From the NCBI GenBank assembly GCA_946807835.1, contig OX327711.1, positions 10,823,501 to 10,887,500 of the forward strand: a stretch of 64,000 bases of DNA. Direction: 5' to 3'. The position numbers were made by a program, and so were the translations under genes. The DNA is from Ailanthus altissimus (lineage: Eukaryota; Streptophyta; Magnoliopsida; Sapindales; Simaroubaceae). Numbering within the stretch: the first letter of the stretch is position 1; the number at the start of each line of letters is the position of its first letter. The notes beneath the pieces are model-generated. The model was not told the origin of the DNA. It did no database searches and worked only from the letters and a program-made list of their open reading frames with translations. Shown one piece after another: positions 50,060 through 62,465 of the stretch.

Positions 50060-50979
50060 CTAAGAAGAATCAGGTGGAACCTCTACCACGTTTGGTTCCT
50101 GATCCTCTGCCTCCTCCCTACTGGATTCGTAGTTGATCTGCTTATAATCATCTTCTAAGTGCCTAACAGACCAACCTCTGTAGAAATAGTATGAGGAATC
50201 CATATCCCTATAAAGTATTCTATAGGAACCAGGATCCCTTATAGAGCGAAATCTATAATGGGAACCATGAACAGTTGCGACCCTAAATTCCCAATAAAAG
50301 CATTCTTTGGCAACAACCAGCTTACGTTGTCAAACTACCTCAGAATCTACTTTCTCTGAATACAGGGAAGCATAATCTCTCTGCAGTGCCTCAACCATTA
50401 TGCGAAGCCCATTTGCCATCTTTCTAACTGAGAAGCCTGGTATTTGACGATCTTCAGCAAAACCATACCAGATGCTCATCGGTTAGCCATTTTCTATAAC
50501 TCACGATGCTTTTGCATCAACTCTAAGTTCACGACTCCTAACTGCTTTTAGAGGTGAGATTTCATCGTTGCCTAAGAATCTTCTGCATAATGAAGACGAT
50601 CAAGTTTTGCCTCTAGAGTAGCCTTCTTATAGAGATAGTTTTCTACCTCTCCCTCTAGGAAAGACACATTCTCCTCGCTCTTCTTGAAAGCTAATTAGAT
50701 TCATATGTATTTTGTAATTGCTTCCTGATTCAGTCTCTCAGTTTCTTCTAACTCTTTAGAAAGTCACTTGAGCTCCTACTATAGTTAGGATAGTTTTTAA
50801 AGTTCCTTCATCTCAGCACGAAGCTTTTGTTTTTCCTTTTCAAGATACTTCAGATTGGAACCGAGGATTAGGTTCCTCCCATTAAGGAGCATTTCATTCT
50901 CATTCTTCTTCTCCACCAGCTTGGCAAAGCACTCGATCTCTTTGTTCACTGCCAATGCCTCCCATTTGAATGCCTCCAT
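50060..50979 (-). pseudogene. Antisense extra ORF of the Tat element, C-terminal part
   Basis: The minus strand opens with MEAFKWEALAVNKEIECFAK and continues as a Lys/Glu-rich coiled coil (60 codons open, then stops). It ends with an acidic tail near 50060. Tat-lineage elements often carry an extra antisense ORF between pol and the 3' LTR, and this fits in position, strand and coiled-coil character. The N-terminal part probably lies at 60100-62110, separated by inserted elements. Confidence 0.55.
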
Positions 50980-50995
50980 CGTAAAAAGGCTATCT

Positions 50996-51881
50996 TATTA
51001 CAAAAAAACTAAATACATCATATATAAATTTGCATAACTTAAAAATAAAATATTAAATTCATGAATAAGATTTAAGTGTATCTTATTACCTTGTTAAGAG
51101 TTTCACCCTTTCACCTCATCATAAAGAAAAATTACTTAGACATAATAAAAATAAAGAAAAAGAAATGAAATGAAAGAAGAGATAACATGACTTTAGAATA
51201 GTAAACAAGAAAAATAATATCACAAAGAGATAATACAAAAGACAAGTGTTTTAAACTAAAACCTAGTTCTCTAATTATATGTTTTGAGAATAAACATACT
51301 ACTTATTTATAGAAAAAATATGGATAAATCGAAACAAATGAAGAGGGAACCACTTGGATGATAAAAGTCAAGAATGGTGGCAAATAATTTACATTAATTA
51401 TCATTAATGCATCCACTTTCTTATCTAATTTGGAATTGATGTGTTCCGAATTAGCTGTCACTCAAAACATAAAAGTTGTATCTAAGCCTTTTATCTTTTC
51501 AAATTGAGTTATCTTATATGTATTAGATAAATATTTCTATAATTATGAGCCAAATACTGATGACTATTTGGATTGGGTCTGTATTACAAATTTGTTCTGG
51601 TTTAAGCTACTTTTACTCTCTAAACGCTCGAACTTTGAATGCCTTGTGAAATATAATATATTAGTCAATTGAGTCAGCTTTTCACAGGATAGAGAATCAC
51701 TCCAATTGAATTCCTAGGTAGAAAGCTATGCTCATTTTACTGAACCTACCGCAAAACAGTTAAAAACTAATTAGGTACAATATTGTAATCATACTTAAGT
51801 TGGGGGGGTGGTTAAAGATAGTAGTAATACAAAACAATGATATAAAACCCTTATTAAATATGTAATTTCAAGTGTTTATCA
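50996..51881 (-). repeat. 3' LTR (or LTR copy) of the minus-strand gypsy element
   Basis: ~890 bp closely similar to 58285-59156. On the minus strand it begins TGATAAACACTTG at 51881, directly after the purine tract GGTTGGGAGTG (51882-51892). The other boundary is fuzzy: similarity starts near ATTACAAA with no clear TG/CA end. Confidence 0.75.
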
Positions 51882-52281
51882 CACTCCCAACCAATTTATT
51901 GCTAATCCCTAGCAATTCAAACATAAATAAAATTTGAACACTGTCTAAGTATTTCAAACAAAATGTTAGTTCATGATCATAATTGCTATTAAGGTTATTT
52001 CAATCATAACTTCCAAAATTTTATGTATGTGTGAATTAAGTTGAAGCTTTCTTACCACAAACCACAACATATATAGCCTTGCAAATTTTCTCCAAGTAAA
52101 GTCTTAACTCCATATCCTCACAGGTGAATAACTGTTTAATGGGTTAGGATTTCACTCATAGAGTTGAAAAACAGATAATCGCTCAAGAAAAAGTTACATT
52201 TGAGGACAGATAGACAAACTAACATTGATCCAAAGATAGAAAAATTATTATTTAGAGTCAAACCATTCTTTCCACATGCTC

Positions 52282-54890
52282 TGTCACGCCTCAGACCCAA
52301 AAGATCTGACACACGACATAACTTACACTTATTCAATAATGTGCACTCATAATTAATATTGCATAAAATTTCAAACTTAAATTCAACATAGGAATCCTTA
52401 GCAAGTTGCTGGTAAGTTCACTACAAAGTTCCACTCATGACTATACTTGGTGAAACATAAACTAAATACATAAGTATTTATTTAATATGGAAAAATCAAA
52501 TATCTTAAACCACTTGTCTACAAATGAAATGTTCATCGACCTAGCAACTTAAAGAACCTATGGGACAACAGAAACATTGCCAAATCCGCTAAGTACACAT
52601 GTACCTTATTTACTTGAAATCACCATAAACTATAATGAGTATAAAACTCAGTAAACATATTAGTTTTTCATGTACCAAAATACAAATACATATATATATA
52701 TATATACACAATGCATATGTATGATATGCCGTGATAAATTAAAATCATAATATCATCAAATCACATATCAAGTAAGTGCTTACACATTCTTTCAAAACAT
52801 ATAATGGGAATACTACCACTCAACTACTACTTAGTAGGACTTCCATATCACATATCACATAAAGAGCCAAACGGTACTTGTAGGTGACATACAGTATGAG
52901 AGAAATAGTACAAGTGAGGTTTAAATTACACATTAATAATGCTTATGCCCGAAAGTAAGAGCTAAACCCTCACCCTGATCATCGATGAGTCCTTTCACAT
53001 GCACCAATACTCCACCACATGAATGTGATGACTCAATCTTCCTTTAGGTACCAATAGGATCCTCCCTACATATGAAACACATAACATATACCAATTCTAA
53101 AGGAAATGCCACACATAAAGGCTCCATAAATCACACAAGATACCTACTAAGTCAATAGTGAGTTCAAGCATCCTCAAAACACAAAATATTTCTCATGAAC
53201 ATATTACACTTCAAAAGCTTTCTTTGTTAAACACATTTTATTTTGAAAGTTCACTTTTAAAAACACATATATGTCATGTATATCCATGCTCACATTCATA
53301 AATGCATGTCTTTCACATTTCATATCAAAATATACTTTAGTATAACATAAACACATTTCTAAGCACATTTACAAAATCATACATAAATAATTACTATACT
53401 TATTGTGATTTCAGTAAAAGTTTAGTATACTTACCTCTTAGCACTTTCGAGTACAAAGCTTAATTCTCCTTAACCTATCAATGGAGATTAATCTTTTCAT
53501 AAGCCTCACAATTCACACAAAACACTTTAAATAGCTTACAAAATTATACATAATGCACTTATCACATCAAATTGATCTAAATACTTAGTTTATCAAAACC
53601 TGTCATTCTAACCACTTAAATTTAACAAAATTTTCTTATAAATCAAATGATGTCCAATTACTCCAAAATCAGAATATATCATTCTTGACTCATATATCCT
53701 TCTCATATATGAATATTATACCATAATTCCTACACAATCTATTTCATAAACACCATCAAATCCAAACTATTATTCTGACAGGATCAAGATATTTACTGAA
53801 CAACATTCAATCTCCTAATTTTATAAAATCATATACTAACTCAAAAATTATAAAACTACCACATAATTACTCTTGACACATATCTTAATTCATGATAAAT
53901 ATTTTACTTCAAAATCCCAGCCAAAAGTATTTTAAAACTATTTTATTCTATAGCTTTAAAAATCGGTTAATCAAATACTACAATCAACTGATACACTTTA
54001 GAAAATCATAACTATTTAACCACATTGATCTAAATTCTTAATTTTGAATATATCATATTAGACATATAAATTACCATATTTTAGAAATTTCTTATTTTTT
54101 GAATATCATTCAGTAGATCAAATATTAGTTGTCACTGTATCATACTGTTAACACAGGAAATTTACAGAATTTCAGGGTCATTTTGATAAATTTATTACAA
54201 ATTAAATTTCTGAAATTTTCAATCCATTCAAAATCTCAAATGATTCTAGACATGTCTAGTTTCATATTATGAAAGGCCAAAACAAGAATCGAAGTACAAC
54301 AATTTTTACAATTCTCGGATTAAGAGACTATCAAGTAGAAATTCTGTAATTCATCATGATTTATCAAGTTATCTACATAATCATCATCAATTCTCAATAT
54401 TTCCTACGAAATCCACACCAAGTCCTTAATTGTACATATTTTTAAAAATTAAAACTTAAAAAAATTAACTTAATTAATACAAATAAATGGAGAAATAGTT
54501 ATGATATACCTTTTAAAACTAAAAATTCTAATTTCTTCTTTTCCTTTTTCTCTTTCTCTCCCATCTATTTTTCTCTTTTCTCTCTCTAAAGGGGTGGATC
54601 GACCCAAAAATAAGTAAATTAGGGTTTAAAATATGTATTTTTATACTAAGAGGTAAACTTTTAGTATTTATAAATTAACCCCTAAAACTTTTAAAGTATT
54701 ACAATTTGGTCCCTAAAATAAATCTAAAGCCTTGCAAATAAATACAATGCTAATAGTATGTCTATAATCTATACAAATAATACTAATAAAAATACATAAA
54801 TTAAGTATCATCCACATAAAAGTAAAATATGAGTATTATACATATATATAAATATTTATTCTTTTCAGTATTGGATAAGTGGTTATTACA
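52282..54890 (-). mobile_element. 2.6-kb solo LTR with perfect target-site duplication
   Basis: The segment begins TGTCACGCC and ends GTTATTACA, and is flanked by TGCTC on both sides (52277-52281 and 54891-54895). Minus orientation is preferred because TGTAATAACC..GGCGTGACA resembles common plant gypsy LTR ends. The interior has only AT-rich noncoding DNA and no polymerase domains. Length and ends suggest a chromovirus (Tekay-like) LTR, but the family is not certain. Confidence 0.85.
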
Positions 54891-54895
54891 TGCTC

Positions 54896-55850
54896 GCTTC
54901 AATACTTTAATTATTTTATGCGAATCTTACGAATAAAGAGTCCGGTGATAAAATTGCTTCCTAATGACTTTTGTCTTCTAGAATTGAATGAAAACTTTAT
55001 TAAACTGAATTCACTTCTTTTTTTTTGCTTTTTTTTGTTGTGTGTTTTTTTTAAAGACATAAAGAATTATTACAAAATAAGAACAATTACTCATCATAAT
55101 TTTTTTTTATCCTTCAGCTAAGCAACCAAATCATTTCTTATCCTAAATAATGTCATTCCAAACAAAAATTAACCATTTCAAAAGATCAATGAAAGTTCAT
55201 AAACTGTTATCTCAAACCTCTCCATTCATTCACAAAAGATATTTGAGTTTAGAAAAGAATATGTGTACTTAAACATGAAAATTTTTCTTAGCTATATATA
55301 TTGCATCATTCATCTTACCACAAGGTTTAGTATTGTGCTCAAGAAATAATTTCGGATGTTATTCTTTAGTAATCTAGATAGAAAAAATGATTTAAAGTAA
55401 ACAATTTTGAAATCATACCTCGGTAGTAAAGCAAATTTATTTACACAAAAGTTACCAAAAACTTAAGCAACAAATAAATATACATAAAATGCATTAAAAA
55501 TAAACCAATTAGAATGTATTTCAAAAGTTCATTAATGTACTCTTTACTCTGCCATTCTAGAACTAGAATGCGTCTCAAGAATGCATAAATGAACATTTTA
55601 CTCACGCCATTCATGATGAATTTTTTTTTTATTAGAGAACAAAGTGATAACAAAAAAAAAAAAATTAACATTAACATTATATATCAACTATCATTCCCCT
55701 AACTAGATTGAGACATTGTCCTCAATATCAAAATATAGAAAGAGTAGAGTATAGAAGATATCACCTGAAACATCTTTTATTGGAAATAAAACCTGTAATA
55801 AAATAAAATAAATCACACAAAATGCTTAAAATTACATAAAAGTAAATAGG
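54896..55850. other. 3' noncoding part of the minus-strand gypsy element
   Basis: AT-rich DNA without protein similarity, continuing 51893-52276 once the solo LTR is removed. Near 55700 the minus strand has TTGAGGACAATGTCTCAATC and TAGTTAGGGGA, phrases common shortly before the 3' end of Athila-type elements. Confidence 0.4.
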
Positions 55851-56448
55851 CTACAAACGAAGCGTTAAATTTATTTTACGTTTATTTTCACTGTCATCAG
55901 TATACCAATCTATCTGACGCATTGTTGGATCAGATAGAGGTGTAAAACCTTGTAGTTCATCAAGTAATTGATCAATAGTTGAAGCAGAAATAAGGATCTA
56001 TTGTGCTGTAGATGAGATGAGCTATTTTTCCACCGTATAGTCAAGAAAAGATAACAACTCATTATAAAAACCATCAACATTTAACAAACCAATGGGTTTT
56101 TGGTGGATTTGTAATTGTTCCTATGAGACAATTTAAAAAATTTCCTCTAAAGTTCCAAAATCTCTAGGTAGAACTATGAAGGCATTAGTATTCCGAAGCA
56201 ATTATTTTTCCTACAATATTTTCAACAGCTAGAGCTTTCGATATGATACCCAAAACTCGATTGCCTTTATTTTGTGTAGCTGTTGCCATACATCCCATTA
56301 ATCCAAGACTACATCCTTCATATACTAAATGAATATTTTGCTCAGCTAACACCTTACCAAGGGTTTCTGTTACTTCTATAAATTCTCTAGGGTTGGATCC
56401 ACAAAAGACAAATTTTTTTATGAATTTACGAGTGGATGTTCCTTCCAT
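55851..56448 (-). pseudogene. Intronless LONELY GUY (LOG) cytokinin-activation gene copy, broken
   Basis: LOG enzymes release active cytokinin from its nucleoside 5'-monophosphate. On the minus strand an ATG at 56448 opens a frame with KKFVFCGSNP, LGKVLAEQNIHLVYEGCS and LGLMGCMATATQ, the N-terminal nucleotide fold of LOG. After IIASEY the frame shifts and ~20 residues, including the usual MHERK segment, are missing. Similarity then continues with [44 protein letters not shown] and a C-terminal tail to the stop at 55851. The catalytic PGGxGTxxE box reads PRDFGTLEE. At least four in-frame stops are present. Plant LOG genes have several introns, yet none is found here, suggesting a retrocopy. 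It lies inside the gypsy element in the same orientation. Confidence 0.88.
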
Positions 56449-56512
56449 TATTACACTTACCCTCTCTCTTGAATGATTTTGAGTTTGTATAAAGATGAAA
56501 AAATAATGCAAT

Positions 56513-56660
56513 GTATTTATAGAGCCAAAAGGTGTTGTAAAGTTAAGTCACATGGGTTGTTGGCTTAAAATGAAAAATTTTCAACACCTTTTTACCAATT
56601 TTCAAATTGTTAGTTGGAAAAGTCACATGGGTGGTTGGTTGTTGGAAAAGACGTTTGAGT
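56513..56660 (-). promoter_or_regulatory. TATA-type promoter of the LOG copy
   Basis: On the minus strand CTATAAATAC (56513-56522) lies ~65 bp before the LOG ATG, followed by a leader ending in AAGAGAGAGGG. Upstream the phrase ACCCATGTGACTT occurs twice (near 56548 and 56622), each after a CCAAC. This is a normal plant promoter layout. Confidence 0.45.
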
Positions 56661-56866
56661 TTGAAATAAAATATTTAAAAATAATAGCTACAGTAAATAT
56701 GTAAAAGTAGTTGTGATTGTGGCTCACATCTTCCTCTGGTTTACGTCCAGAAATGGCTTAAACACCCTCTATGGGTCGGGGATAAACTTTCCATCCAATT
56801 TTCTTATAAATTGGCAAACAGGGTCTTTTAAAGTCAGATTTTCGAAACTGTACCGCTCATCTTCTT

Positions 56867-57097
56867 TTAGGAATATGTCCCATAACGAATTGCAATATGC
56901 ACATATCCACTAGGATGCATCTCAAGAGTCGATAAAATATCATTTAAAGACTCCTTACTCAGGCCATCCTTAATGAACCTAATTTTATCTTTGCGATTTA
57001 CAAGCACTATTCCTAAAGTGCAGCAACGTGTGTTGCAAGTTATATGTGCACACTTGTAATAAACGCTTATCGTTTTCCTCTTCATTGTTTTGCACAA
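56867..57097 (-). other. Unrecognised 76-codon open frame
   Basis: It lies between the LOG copy and the integrase, on the same strand. It contains HITCNTRCCTLGIVLVNRKD and a LNDILSTLEMHPSG stretch, which look protein-like rather than random, but I do not recognise the family. It could be an extra gene fragment carried by the element or chance. Confidence 0.25.
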
Positions 57098-57522
57098 AAG
57101 AGCTTTTACCTAAGTAGGCATGTAGAAAATTAATAAGTCGGAAAATTCACCTGTCAATCGAACTTTGACTTCAATTAACCAACGTACATCAATAGGTATA
57201 TTCATAATCATTAATAACCTTAATCTTCACATCTTGATTGGTAAATTTTATTTAAAGAATTTTAAGGCAATAAGGAAAAACGCTTTTTCAAATTCTTTAG
57301 AATGTCATCCATTATTTTTAGAAAGTAGGAAGAAGAGAATGTATCAGTGAATATGAGAAACTGACAAAACAAACTTGAAATGTTATAGAGTACCGTTATT
57401 CACCATTTAACCGTGGTGTAAAACAAAACTTTAAGAAAAATACTAAATTAACCTGCAAGTAAAATAAATAAATAAATAAAGTTAGAAGAAGCATAAATAT
57501 ATATAAATATGTAAAATAAAGA

Positions 57523-58280
57523 TTAATTAGTCTTGTAACAAGGGTCACACAGGGACATAAATTCTTCATAAAAAGTTTGATTTTCTAGAAACGACTTGAG
57601 TCTTTGCCCATTTACGTTAAACACATGCCCATTTCTAGGATTTTCAATATCAATTATTCTATAAGGGTAGACATGTTTCACAATAAAAAGGCCACTCCAT
57701 CTTGATCTTAATTTTTCAAGGAATATGTGAAGTTGAGAATTATAAAGTAAAACTTTTTGACCAGTATCAAATGTTTTTCTTTGAATTTTTTGATCATGAA
57801 AAGCTTTGATTTTAGCTTTATGAATTTTCAAAATCTCATATGAATCATTTCTCAATTCTTCAAGTTCATTTATTTGTAATTTACCTATCTGTCTAGCAGA
57901 ATCAAGATTTGCATTGAAAGTTTTAATGGCCCAATAAGCTTTATGTTCAAGTTCCACAGGTAAGTGACAATGTTTCCTATAAACTATCCTATAAGGAGAC
58001 ATACCTAATGAAGTTTTAAAAGTAGTTCTATAAGTCAATAGTGCATCATTAAGTCTTAAAGACTAATATTTGCGATTTGCATTTACAATTGTTTTTTTTT
58101 AAATTTATTTTATCTCCCTATTTACTAATTCAACTTATCCACTTGTCTGAAGATGATAAAGGGTGGAAACTTTATGAGTAATACCATATTTTTTAATTAA
58201 TATTTCAAATGGCATATTACAAAAAGGCTTACCCCCTTCACTTATAAATCAAGATACACCACTTAGACGAAAGGGTATTA
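57523..58280 (-). pseudogene. Gypsy (Athila-like) integrase C-terminal remnant
   Basis: The minus strand starts in the integrase core with SEGGKPFCNMPFEIL, KYGITHKVSTLYHLQTSG and VELVNREIK (58260-58110), then has an open 171-codon piece. This contains [34 protein letters not shown], a FHDQKI.RKTF helix and [12 protein letters not shown]. This is the usual order of an Athila-type integrase end. The N-terminal zinc finger and first catalytic Asp are missing, and several stops are present. Confidence 0.9.
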
Positions 58281-58284
58281 ATAT

Positions 58285-59156
58285 TACAAATAAAATAAAT
58301 ATATCATATATAAATTTGTATAACTTAAGAATAAAACATTAAATTCATGAATAAGAGTTAAGTATATCTTATTACCTTGCCAAGAGTTTCACCCTTTCAC
58401 TTTAACATAAGAAAAATTATTAGGACATAATAAAGCTAAAAAAAAAATGAAATGAAAGAAGAGATAACATGACTTTAGAATAGTAAACAAGAGTAATAAT
58501 ATTACAAAGAGATAATACAAAAGACAAGTGTTTTGAACTAAAATCTAGCTCTCTAATTACATGTTTTGGGTATAAACATGCTACCTATTTATAGAAAAAA
58601 TATGGATAAATTAAGATAAATGAAAAGGGAACCATCTGGATGATAAAACTCAAGAATGATGGCAAATAATTTACATTGATTATCATTAATGCACTCACTT
58701 GTTATCCAATTTGAAATTGATGTGTTCCGAATTAGCTCACTCAAAACATAAAAGTTGTAGATAAGCCTTTTATATTTTCACATTGAGTTATGTCATATGT
58801 ATTATATACGTATTTCTATAGTTATGGGCCAAATATTGATGACTATTTGGATTGGGCTTATATTGTAGATCAGTTCTGGTTTAGGCCATTTTTACCCTCT
58901 ACGCTCGAATTTTGAATGTCTTGTGAAATATAATATGCTAGCTCATTGAGTCAAATCTTTACAAGATTAAGAATCATTCCAATTGAATGCATAGCTAGAA
59001 AGTTATACCTACTTTACCGAACCTACCATAAAATAGTTAAAAGCTAATTAGGTACAATATTGTAAACATACTTAGGTTAGGGGGGGTTAAAGACACTAGT
59101 AATACAAAACAATGATATAAAACTCTTATTAAATATCTAATTTCAAGTGTTCATCA
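58285..59156 (-). repeat. 5' LTR copy of the minus-strand gypsy element
   Basis: Nearly collinear with 50996-51881. On the minus strand it begins TGATGAACACTTG at 59156. It contains a TATA-like TATTTATAGA near 58587-58596 on the plus strand (TCTATAAATA on the minus strand). Confidence 0.75.
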
Positions 59157-59187
59157 ATTGAATTTATTAACTTCTTAATTAATCCCT

Positions 59188-60000
59188 TAATACCAATTGT
59201 TGGCTTAGACACTAATCTCATCACAAGCATCTGTCGATGATCAAGTGACTATATTACACATTAATATGTCTATGGTAATAAAATCAGAATGTATTCATTA
59301 AGATCAAGTTTAAATTATACCATACATGCCACATAGATATATATCTATCTAAGATAGAACTCATAGTTGTTACCCTATGATCAATATATCTATCCAAGAT
59401 CCATCCGTCGAGTTCATCATAGTTCCTTAATTATTCAAAATATTGATCAGGTGTAATGAAAGCATTAAATATAAGATAGAATGAATCAATTAAATGTATC
59501 AAGTTTATAAACTAAGAATTAACAAACTTCAACTACATACTAGGTTCACATATTCTAACCCTAAAATAATAAGTTTAGCTTATTACAAAACTAAAAGTAT
59601 CAAACCAATTTATGAAAAACAGCAAGAATAAGAACATAATGTTAAAAAAAGAGAAGAAAAACTAATCAAGAAGAAGTCTTAGGTTGCTTCTCTCTTAATA
59701 TTGACTTGAAACTTGAATCTTGATTTCTTGGCTTTGATACTTAATTTTGTGTTATGAATTCTTTTCTTTATGTTTTTACCGCTTTTCTTTTTTTCTCTTC
59801 CCCTTTAATTAGGGTTTTTGGCCTTTTATTTATAGGTTTATGTCTTCAAATTACGGTTAACCATCAAATACAAGTCAGAGTAGGAATACTGTTCACAAAT
59901 TACTGTAGCACAAATATTGTAACTATTTACTGTAGTAGTACTGTAGCAATTTGATGTTTTTGGCTTATTTTCATTACAGTGTCCACCTTATTTGCTCAAT
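59188..60000 (-). mobile_element. Probable LTR of another retrotransposon
   Basis: On the minus strand the segment ends GCCAACA at 59188 and is followed by ATTGGTATTAAGG, close to an initiator-Met primer-binding site. A TATAAATAAAAGG box lies near 59825-59840 and several TACTGTAG motifs sit upstream of it (59900-59945), an LTR-like U3-R-U5 order. The outer end and a partner LTR were not found. Confidence 0.4.
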
Positions 60001-60099
60001 TGAATCCAAACCTATAAAAAAATAAAAAAATATATAAAAAGTCAAATAATCTTAATTTTTACGAACAAATAGTAAGATTGGAAGATGAAAATATTATAC

Positions 60100-62110
60100 T
60101 TAATGAACCCTTATCATCCTCAAGGATGATGCAGAACTAACACGGGACCATAATTTCGTGTTGATTCTAGGTGGAGAATGGTACTGTCTTGGACACATTC
60201 TTCGTTGTGTTTTTAAAACCGAAGGTTAAACTCCCTAGCCTCGAGGTGGCAAGGGAAGTTAGAACCGCTTCTCTTACAAAATTTATCTTTTTTCATTTTC
60301 ATACTAACGGAGGGGGTAACATCCTCTGAAGAAGAAGAGTCTAAGACATCAAAAAATAAATAACTCCTTACAAAAGTGGAAACTACAAGTGTTAGGATAA
60401 CCCTGACCAAAAGAAAATTCAAAATTCAAAAAATAGAAAAGGATAATTACTAAGGGCAAAAGGTCCTAGATAAAAGGATCTAGAATAGATTCACTTACAA
60501 GTAAATCAGCACCATATTCGTTCTAAGATTCCAAGCCATCTTTAGGCAAAACCTCTCTAAGAGCAGGAACCTCTACGATGCTCCCATCTTGATGAGTAAC
60601 CTCTGAAAAGACATTACCAAGATCTATAGGCAATGGAACCTACATAGAAGTAGTGGACTCTGAATCCCTAGGGGCTAGAAACCTATGGAACAATTGGTTT
60701 AGCAGACTTATAAGTCTCTAGAACTACTGCTTGAACGGTAGAGTCAACTACAGATGCCTTCTCAGCTATAGCACGCTTCACAAGAGCCTTAGCACGACTT
60801 ACAATGCCCTTTTTTTTTAGGCTTCTGTGGAGGAAACAAGTTTGATAGTACATCATGCAACTCATTCAAGAGCTGAAACAAAAATATAACAGAATAAGAA
60901 GACTACAGTAAAAAAAATGCAAAGTAGAAAGAGAATACCGAATTGATTACCTTCCTCATTGAGTGTAGTAGACTTAGAAGCTGTAGGAACATAATGGAAA
61001 GGAATAGCTAGATTTGTTTCCACGTGTTGTAGAACAGAAGGTTCCACATGGCCTTGAGCAGATGGTTTATATAAAAAACTTGTTCTGTTGCAAAACTAGC
61101 ACTTAAACTTTGCCTAGTCTACATCGGGCAACTTGATAAAGTTAAGTTCAAGACTTCCCCTTTATGTGATACCCGAACAGACTCCACACGAGCCCTTGCT
61201 AAAGATCGGATATATTAGAAAATGCACAAGGTTGGAAACATAGATTTAAATAATGAATGAGATGCTTATTGATGTCGGGGAAAAACTTTTGATAAGATTA
61301 AGAGACATAGATATCCTCATCTCTTGGTGTTCCTTAAATAGAGAGGTCTTACTCAGGAAGAAACTCCAAGCAAGTTACCTATGATGAAACCCCACAATGT
61401 CAAATAGAGTTGCTCTAACTTTAATGCTTAGGTCTAGTAGGGCAAGAGTCCACAAACTTTCGTCTAAGGTACTAATGCAAGGTAGAAAGAAAACCCTAGA
61501 CACATTCTTGAACTTTTGCAACACTTCAGGGGTATGGATGTGTTTATGGTTTGATAAGGTGGTTCAGTTTGTTTTTAAAAAGTGAACACTAGACAGAAAA
61601 ACTCAATCTCCCTAAGATTGAGGGGAGGGAAAGCATAATCCTCCCGTCATACTCTAAAGGAAGGGATGATTGCTTCAACTTTCTACTGATAGCTATGGCA
61701 CTCTCCTAAAAGCCAGCATGCTTCCCTTTAAAATCTTTAAAGAGTTTTCTTCAGCCCTTTAATTACAAAAGATAATTCTGTTTATGGTAGATGAGGTTGT
61801 AGGTCAAGAAGACGTCGCAGTGAATCAAGTAATAGGGCAGATTTATCATATGCTTCATAATAGAGACGTCTTAAAGCAAGTGAAAGATGTTGGGATGAAC
61901 CTGTAGAAGGGTAGGGAGACTTGTGATATGAAGAAACTCTAAAATAAGCAGGGGCATATGGAACCTGAAGCACTTTAGGTGCTCTTGAAATAGGAGAAAT
62001 TCTCATCGTAGCACGGTCTGAGGTTCCTTATGGGGATTTAATTTTGATAAGTCTCATATCCATTCGGGATGGCATACTCCTTAAACTCTACAATAGAGAA
62101 TGAACTTATA
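60100..62110 (-). pseudogene. Antisense extra ORF of the Tat element, N-terminal part
   Basis: Minus-strand reading gives broken but protein-like pieces: EYAIPNGYET-like and IPIRNLRPCYDE (~62000-62090); RVSSYHKSPYPSTGSSQHL with ALRRLYYEAYDKSALLL (open 61782-62006); a FFPDINKHLIHYL-like stretch (~61200-61300); and a Lys-rich KKKGIVSRAKALVKRAI segment (60700-60830). This may be the front part of the antisense protein whose coiled-coil end is at 50060-50979. Family assignment is inferred from position and strand only. Confidence 0.45.
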
Positions 62111-62465
62111 TCATTTTCCATGATTCTTGTAAAAATAAATTGGAAAGCATAGATTAAAATCGAAACTTTTTCTTCTTAGAAGTAGAAACAAAGGAAATCT
62201 CACTAGTAAAGAGTAGATAGGACAGTAGTCCTCTATTTGTATTAACTTAAAGAAAACAAGGTGTCTTTCTAGGAGAAGGGAAATGTTTCCTAAAGCTGAA
62301 AGCTTTCTGCAAAATAGTAGTAAATGAAATTACAAGTGGATCTTTTAAATCATGAGACATGACTTTTGATTAATTGGCCTAAAATCCGTTTAAACTAAAG
62401 AAGTGCATCCAAAAGGGTTTTTCTTTAGAAAAGAAATTACACTCATTCACTTATGGGAGGGCATT

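Larger units (their letters stand above)
50996..59156 (-). mobile_element. Athila-like Ty3/gypsy element, internally deleted and interrupted
   Basis: Two ~880-bp LTR copies (50996-51881, 58285-59156) bracket integrase remains (57523-58280), a broken LOG gene, 3' noncoding DNA and a later solo LTR. The integrase reads start almost at the inner edge of the right LTR, so leader, gag, protease, reverse transcriptase, RNase H and the integrase N-terminus are deleted. Assignment to the Athila group rests on the integrase C-terminal pattern ([20 protein letters not shown]). An alternative is that the two LTRs come from separate insertions. Confidence 0.6.
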
